DNA of 8,122 nucleotides from Oscillospiraceae bacterium (GTDB lineage Bacteria; Bacillota; Clostridia; Oscillospirales; Ruminococcaceae), in assembly GCA_030527085.1 (NCBI GenBank), contig JAUNBN010000010.1, forward strand, positions 1 through 8,122, given 5' to 3'. Each line of letters starts with the position of its first letter. The stretch's first letter is position 1. Shown here piece by piece: positions 5,524-8,122 of the stretch. Made by a program: the position numbers and the translations under genes. A model generated the notes under the pieces. It searched no databases. It was not told the DNA's origin and worked only from the letters and a program-made list of their open reading frames with translations.

Positions 5524-5898
5524 ATGGAAATGAACTGGACCGCATTAGGAATCATCGTTGCAATATCGATGATCATCGAAACTCTGACAGAAAACGTAAA
5601 AACCCGGTTCCCGGCGTTTGCTAACACCGACTGGGCGGTGATGGCCGTGACTGTTGTGCTTGGCGTATCGATTGCCTTGAACTATAACGCGGACATCTTC
5701 GCGGCGGCAGGCCTCGTCGGTCGGGTACCGTGGCTCGGAGTAGTGCTCACGGGCGTGTTGATGGCAGGAGGCTCAAATCTTATTTTTGATGCGATAAAGA
5801 AGCTTAGGGGTGTAAAATCCGCCTTGGACGCATCGCAGGGGATTTCCGGCGATGAATCCGTCTCACAGTCTGCCGAGGAGGATGACTATGTCGGCTAA
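5524..5898 (+). CDS. Phage holin
   Basis: A 124-residue small membrane protein starting at ATG 5524 with GGAGG at 5511-5515, 8 nt upstream. Three hydrophobic segments are visible at about residues 6-21, 37-53 and 69-86, followed by a charged, acidic C-terminal tail (about 91-124) that would be cytoplasmic. Size, number of membrane segments and position between an XhlA-like gene and an endolysin fit a holin, which permeabilises the cytoplasmic membrane at the end of infection. The gene overlaps the endolysin start by 11 bp, giving coupled translation. The holin class cannot be assigned with certainty. Confidence 0.8.
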   Translation: MEMNWTALGIIVAISMIIETLTENVKTRFPAFANTDWAVMAVTVVLGVSIALNYNADIFAAAGLVGRVPWLGVVLTGVLMAGGSNLIFDAIKKLRGVKSALDASQGISGDESVSQSAEEDDYVG

Positions 5899-6760
5899 TG
5901 AAATGATTTTCCCGCAAAAGTCTTTCGTTTACCGCTCGCAAGGGAAGCATAGCAACCCCGCCAGTGAGGATTATGGCTGGCGCTCGACGGTCGGCGGGTG
6001 CTCCCAATGGTTTGTAGCCTCATTTGACGGTGTGATAACCGCTCTTGTGGACGGCTACGATTACACGCCTAACCGCGTAATCCTGGGGAACTATTACACG
6101 CTTAAAATGGACAACGGCTGCACAATTCGTCTTGGCCATTGCCTTAAGGGTTCCTTCGTTGTCAAGAAGGGTCAGCGCGTGAAGAAGGGCGATCTGATAT
6201 GCCGCATGGGCAATAGCGGGTACTGCCTTAACGGCGCATTCCACACCCATATGACGTTTTGGGACGCAAACGGCAAGGTCGTGCTGCCGTCTCAAAGTGG
6301 CATGAAAGTCGCCCGCACTGCGAAGATATACGAGAGCCAGACGTCAATGTTTTCATACGAGAGCGAGGACTTTTCGGCCGGAAGGTACACTTGCGATGTG
6401 AGTATCGGCAAGGTGCTGCGTGTCCGCAAAGGCCCGGGCGTATCGTATGACTATTTGAAATTCGATGAATTGACAGACTATGCGCAAGCAGAAGTTCTGC
6501 ATTTTAACGATGGATCGCCGGCCGATGGCTTCGTTAACGGCGTAGTCTTTGACGCGCTTGAAGTATCAGGCGTCTGGGGTCGATCCCCAAGCGGATGGCT
6601 CAGTCTGGAATACTGTGTATCCGGCGGCGAGTTCCCCGTACTGGAGACGCCAAAAGAGTACATCGCCACCCTAGGGCCAATGCCCGAAACGGCCAAAGAT
6701 AAAACAATCAGTTTCGCGGCGGAGCTGGACGTGCCGTGCGACATCAAAGAAGCCTCATAA
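5888..6760 (+). CDS. Phage endolysin: M23-like peptidase with SH3b cell-wall-binding domain
   Basis: A 290-residue protein. ATG 5888 is chosen because GAGGAGG at 5875-5881 is 6 nt upstream; upstream in-frame ATGs at 5852 and 5882 are poorly placed. Residues about 15-135 resemble a LytM/M23 zinc peptidase: V-x-K-G-Q-x-V-K-K-G-D at 92-102, a G-N-S-G turn at 108-111 and the F-H-T-H-M motif at 118-122. H84 lies in a G-H-C-L segment. The usual H-x-x-x-D motif is not present; H21 and D28 are the likely replacements, in the wider-spaced form of some phage M23 proteins. Residues about 168-244 form an SH3b-like domain (V-L-R-V-R-K-G-P-G then W-G-R-S-P-S-G-W-L-S-L-E-Y). It would cleave peptidoglycan cross-bridges or stem peptides after holin action. 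No signal peptide is visible, consistent with holin-dependent release. Confidence 0.82.
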   Translation: MSANEMIFPQKSFVYRSQGKHSNPASEDYGWRSTVGGCSQWFVASFDGVITALVDGYDYTPNRVILGNYYTLKMDNGCTIRLGHCLKGSFVVKKGQRVKKGDLICRMGNSGYCLNGAFHTHMTFWDANGKVVLPSQSGMKVARTAKIYESQTSMFSYESEDFSAGRYTCDVSIGKVLRVRKGPGVSYDYLKFDELTDYAQAEVLHFNDGSPADGFVNGVVFDALEVSGVWGRSPSGWLSLEYCVSGGEFPVLETPKEYIATLGPMPETAKDKTISFAAELDVPCDIKEAS

Positions 6761-6770
6761 AAGGCGGCAG

Positions 6771-6814
6771 AAAACCCCGATTCGGAATACTTCCGGGTCG
6801 GGGTTTTATTTTTT
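6771..6814 (+). terminator. Strong intrinsic terminator after the endolysin
   Basis: A perfect 10-bp outer stem (6771-6780 with 6798-6807) encloses an inner 5-bp stem (CGGAA 6783-6787 with TTCCG 6791-6795). The 3' arm ends in TTTT and is followed by a long T-run. It lies 10 nt after the endolysin stop and ends the lysis transcript. Confidence 0.92.
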
Positions 6815-6828
6815 TGCCTATATGCAGG

Positions 6829-6855
6829 AAAACCCCCGAGCTGTTTCGCTCGGGG
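6829..6855 (-). terminator. Intrinsic terminator of the XRE regulator gene (minus strand)
   Basis: An 8-bp stem (6834-6841 with 6848-6855) with a 6-nt loop lies 10 nt beyond the stop of the minus-strand regulator. On the minus strand the stem is followed by G and TTTT. With the plus-strand terminator just to its left it insulates the convergent genes from each other. Confidence 0.75.
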
Positions 6856-6865
6856 CAAGATTCGG

Positions 6866-7120
6866 CTATTTCTTATGTAGTGTCTGGCCAGAACGATTGC
6901 GCGTGATTTGAGGCTCTTTGTTTGGAACCCTGACGATAATATCAGACAGCTCGCAGTCAAGAGCCTCGCAGATTAAATCCAGATGCTCAAGATTAACCCG
7001 CTCGGCAATCTCATGATACATATCGTTGATGGTGGTAGGCCGAATGCCGGTTTTCCTCGCAAGGTCCGCTTGCGTCCACCGTCTTTCGCCAAGTCGAGTG
7101 GACAGTAAAATTCTAATCAT
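6866..7120 (-). CDS. XRE/Cro-CI-family HTH transcriptional regulator
   Basis: An 84-residue protein read on the minus strand from ATG at 7120, with AAGGAG at 7134-7129, 8 nt upstream. It contains a Cro/CI-type helix-turn-helix: T16-Q-A-D-L-A-R-K-T-G-I-R-P-T-T-I at 16-31, then a helix containing L-D-L-I-C-E-A-L-D at 47-55. A short basic C-terminal tail follows. It has no separate dimerisation or peptidase domain, so it is a small single-domain regulator. It stands alone, opposite to the phage late genes, at the end of the prophage next to ssrA. Such genes often act as lysogenic regulators or accessory morons. Its own upstream region carries an inverted repeat it might bind, giving autoregulation; this is inference. 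Confidence 0.85.
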   Translation of the reverse strand: MIRILLSTRLGERRWTQADLARKTGIRPTTINDMYHEIAERVNLEHLDLICEALDCELSDIIVRVPNKEPQITRNRSGQTLHKK

Positions 7121-7135
7121 ACGCCTTGCTCCTTA

Positions 7136-7188
7136 GTGATAATCTAACATCGCCAAAGCCGTTCTTCAGCGAATTGTGAGATTATCAC
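7136..7188. promoter_or_regulatory. Operator-like inverted repeat upstream of the XRE regulator
   Basis: GTGATAATCT (7136-7145) is repeated as its exact reverse complement AGATTATCAC (7179-7188), with 33 nt between. The distal arm is also inside a 15-bp palindrome, TGTGAGATTATCACA (7175-7189). The proximal arm overlaps the region just 5' of the regulator's ribosome binding site. The arrangement fits two sites for a dimeric repressor flanking the promoter of the XRE gene. Confidence 0.55.
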
Positions 7189-7210
7189 ACATCCCGTTAG
7201 GGCGGAACAA

Positions 7211-7240
7211 AACAAAAAGCGTGAGGATGACCTCACGCTT
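7211..7240 (-). terminator. Intrinsic terminator downstream of ssrA (minus strand)
   Basis: A perfect 10-bp stem (7217-7226 with 7231-7240) with a 4-nt loop. On the minus strand it is followed by TTTGTTTTGTT. It lies about 80 nt beyond the mature 3' end of tmRNA and would end the smpB-ssrA transcript. If the prophage junction is at the tmRNA 3' end, this terminator is supplied by the phage side. Confidence 0.85.
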
Positions 7241-7319
7241 CTGTGTTGAGCACCAGAACAAACACACTACCCGAAACATAGATAGTCGCAGTTGCGCTGC
7301 GGTTCGTCTGGCTCTCTTG

Positions 7320-7350
7320 TGGTGGAGGCGAGGAGAATCGAACTCCTGTC
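7320..7350. other. Probable phage attachment site (attL or attR) at the tmRNA 3' end
   Basis: Phage-type genes give way to the intact 3' end of ssrA here. Temperate phages often use the T-arm and acceptor region of tRNA and tmRNA genes as att cores. The duplicated partner is outside the window, so the core cannot be delimited, and the call is positional. Confidence 0.5.
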
Positions 7351-7547
7351 CGAAAATTCGTCCGCGCGGGCGTCTCCGGGTGCAGACTGCCTATAACATT
7401 CCCTCAGCGCCGAACCGACAGACGGGTAGGAGCCTTGGTAGCTTCATATTTACACGGCGGGGCTCAAAGCTTTGCCCTGCTCGCGTTCACAGCGTAATTT
7501 TACGCCGCGGAGAACCTACGCTGTCTCGGAGCCCGCGACGAGCGGCC

Positions 7548-7580
7548 TTAGGCCGCTACTGCTAATTTATTATCGTTAGC
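7548..7580 (-). other. tmRNA proteolysis-tag reading frame
   Basis: The resume codon GCT at 7580-7578 begins ten codons, A-N-D-N-K-L-A-V-A-A, ending at TAA (7550-7548). The AND start and hydrophobic L-A-V-A-A end are characteristic of Firmicutes tags. Confidence 0.93.
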
Positions 7581-7675
7581 TATTTGTTAGGAGAGTTTTA
7601 AGCGGTTCTCCGCCGCTACCCGCTTCCCACGTTTCAAAATCCCCGTCGAAACCATTGCGCCCCCGTATTCAGGGT

Positions 7676-8122
7676 CTAGTCCCTCCGGCTCTTGCGAGCT
7701 CTGTCTATCTCGCGGCGGGCGTCCTTTTCCGCCTCGACTGCGCGCTTGTCGTAGAGCTTTTTGCCCTTGCAAAGCCCTACTTTCACCTTTACAAGAGACC
7801 CCTTCAAGTATACCGAAAGGGGTATCAAAGTCAAGCCCTGCTGCTTCACGAGTCCGTAAAGGCGCGCGGTTTCGCGCTTGTGCAGCAGCAGCCTTCTCGG
7901 CCTCAAGGGGTCTCTGTTGAATATATTGCCCTTTTCGTAGGGGCTTATGTGCATACCCCGCACAAAAATTTCGCCGCCCTCTATCTCGCACCAGGCCTCC
8001 TTGAGATTTACGGAGCCCGCCCTTATGGACTTAACCTCGGTGCCGTAAAGCTCTATTCCGGCCTCGCAGTCCTCGAGCACGAAGTACTCGTGGCGGGCCT
8101 TGCGGTTGTCGGCTATTGTTTT
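7676..8122 (-). CDS. smpB: SsrA-binding protein SmpB (5' end outside window)
   Basis: The minus-strand frame runs from the window edge to TAG at 7678-7676 and gives 148 residues, beginning K-T-I-A-D-N-R-K-A-R-H-E-Y. That is the normal SmpB N-terminus lacking only a few residues. Family features are E-x-G-I-x-L-x-G-T-E-V-K-S-I-R near 20-34, H-I-S-P-Y near 58-62, R-x-R-x-L-L-L-H near 74-81 and K-G-K-K-L-Y-D-K-R near 119-127, then a basic C-terminal helix. SmpB binds the tRNA-like domain of tmRNA and brings it to stalled ribosomes; its C-terminal tail probes the empty mRNA channel. The stop is only 11 nt before the tmRNA 5' end, so the two are likely co-transcribed and the RNA processed out. This is a host gene. 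Confidence 0.97.
   Translation of the reverse strand, partial: KTIADNRKARHEYFVLEDCEAGIELYGTEVKSIRAGSVNLKEAWCEIEGGEIFVRGMHISPYEKGNIFNRDPLRPRRLLLHKRETARLYGLVKQQGLTLIPLSVYLKGSLVKVKVGLCKGKKLYDKRAVEAEKDARREIDRARKSRRD

Larger units (their letters stand above)
1..7319. mobile_element. Distal part of a DGR-carrying prophage integrated at ssrA
   Basis: The stretch holds tail or baseplate genes, a diversity-generating retroelement, a carbohydrate-binding tail protein, an XhlA-like protein, a holin, an endolysin and an isolated small repressor-like gene. This is the usual late-gene order of a temperate tailed phage of Firmicutes. It ends at the 3' end of the host tmRNA gene, a common phage integration target whose 3' end is restored by the incoming DNA. 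The left limit is outside the window and no integrase is visible, so the prophage extends further left. The exact phage-host junction cannot be fixed because only one attachment site is present. The right limit at 7319 is inferred from the CCA end of tmRNA. Confidence 0.8.
7320..7664 (-). ncRNA. ssrA: tmRNA (transfer-messenger RNA)
   Basis: A 345-nt one-piece tmRNA read on the minus strand, which rescues stalled ribosomes with SmpB. The 5' end GGGGGCG (7664-7658) pairs with CGCCTCC (7330-7324) to form the acceptor stem, followed by discriminator A and an encoded CCA at 7322-7320. The T-arm is AGGAG-TTCGATT-CTCCT (7347-7331). The D-like GGTTTCGACGGGGATTT follows the 5' acceptor strand. The tag reading frame runs from 7580 to 7548: GCT AAC GAT AAT AAA TTA GCA GTA GCG GCC TAA, encoding ANDNKLAVAA after the charged alanine. 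The Leu-Ala-Val-Ala-Ala ending is the usual ClpXP degradation signal. Its 3' end is the likely phage attachment site. Confidence 0.96.

Noticed and set aside
7176..7565. Plus-strand open frame of 129 codons across the tmRNA region
   Set aside because: It lies antisense over ssrA, crosses the ssrA terminator hairpin, and its R-R-G-E-S-N-S-C-P stretch is the well-known spurious translation of a tmRNA T-arm.
1..8122. CRISPR array or tandem repeats
   Set aside because: No regularly spaced direct repeats were seen; the only long repeat pair is TR and VR.

Overview
The window is the distal end of a prophage integrated at the tmRNA gene of a Gram-positive, probably clostridial (Firmicutes) host. 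Three things point there. The host end carries smpB followed by ssrA with the proteolysis tag ANDNKLAVAA. The phage genes have strong GGAGG-type ribosome binding sites. The lysis set (XhlA-like protein, holin, M23/SH3 endolysin) is of a Firmicutes type. Species cannot be decided from the sequence.

Layout, left to right. Positions 43-2908 hold three tightly packed plus-strand structural genes: a tail/baseplate protein (Gp37-like by architecture), a second baseplate or fibre-associated protein, and a 380-residue C-type-lectin-fold protein. The end of this third gene is the variable repeat (VR, 2788-2896) of a diversity-generating retroelement (DGR). Downstream lie GC-rich hairpins, a candidate promoter, the template repeat (TR, 3108-3216) and a reverse transcriptase with a YMDD centre (3342-4472). 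TR and VR align without gaps over 109 nt and differ at 10 positions; all 10 are adenines in the TR. This is the signature of adenine-specific mutagenic retrohoming, so the cassette has evidently been active.

Positions 4381-5143 hold a small unknown protein and a carbohydrate-binding tail-associated protein. After a terminator comes the lysis cassette (5205-6760), closed by a strong terminator. A minus-strand XRE-family regulator (6866-7120) with an inverted-repeat operator-like region stands alone near the phage end. The last part is host sequence on the minus strand: a terminator (7217-7240), ssrA (7320-7664) and smpB (7676 to the window end, 5' truncated).

Together the genes suggest a temperate tailed phage. 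It diversifies the tip of a receptor-binding protein by copying an adenine-mutagenised TR transcript into the VR, and so may change host-surface recognition. No accessory Avd gene is recognisable near the reverse transcriptase. The TR is arranged so that all 21 of its adenines fall at first or second codon positions of the target frame. The integrase and the other attachment site lie outside the window.
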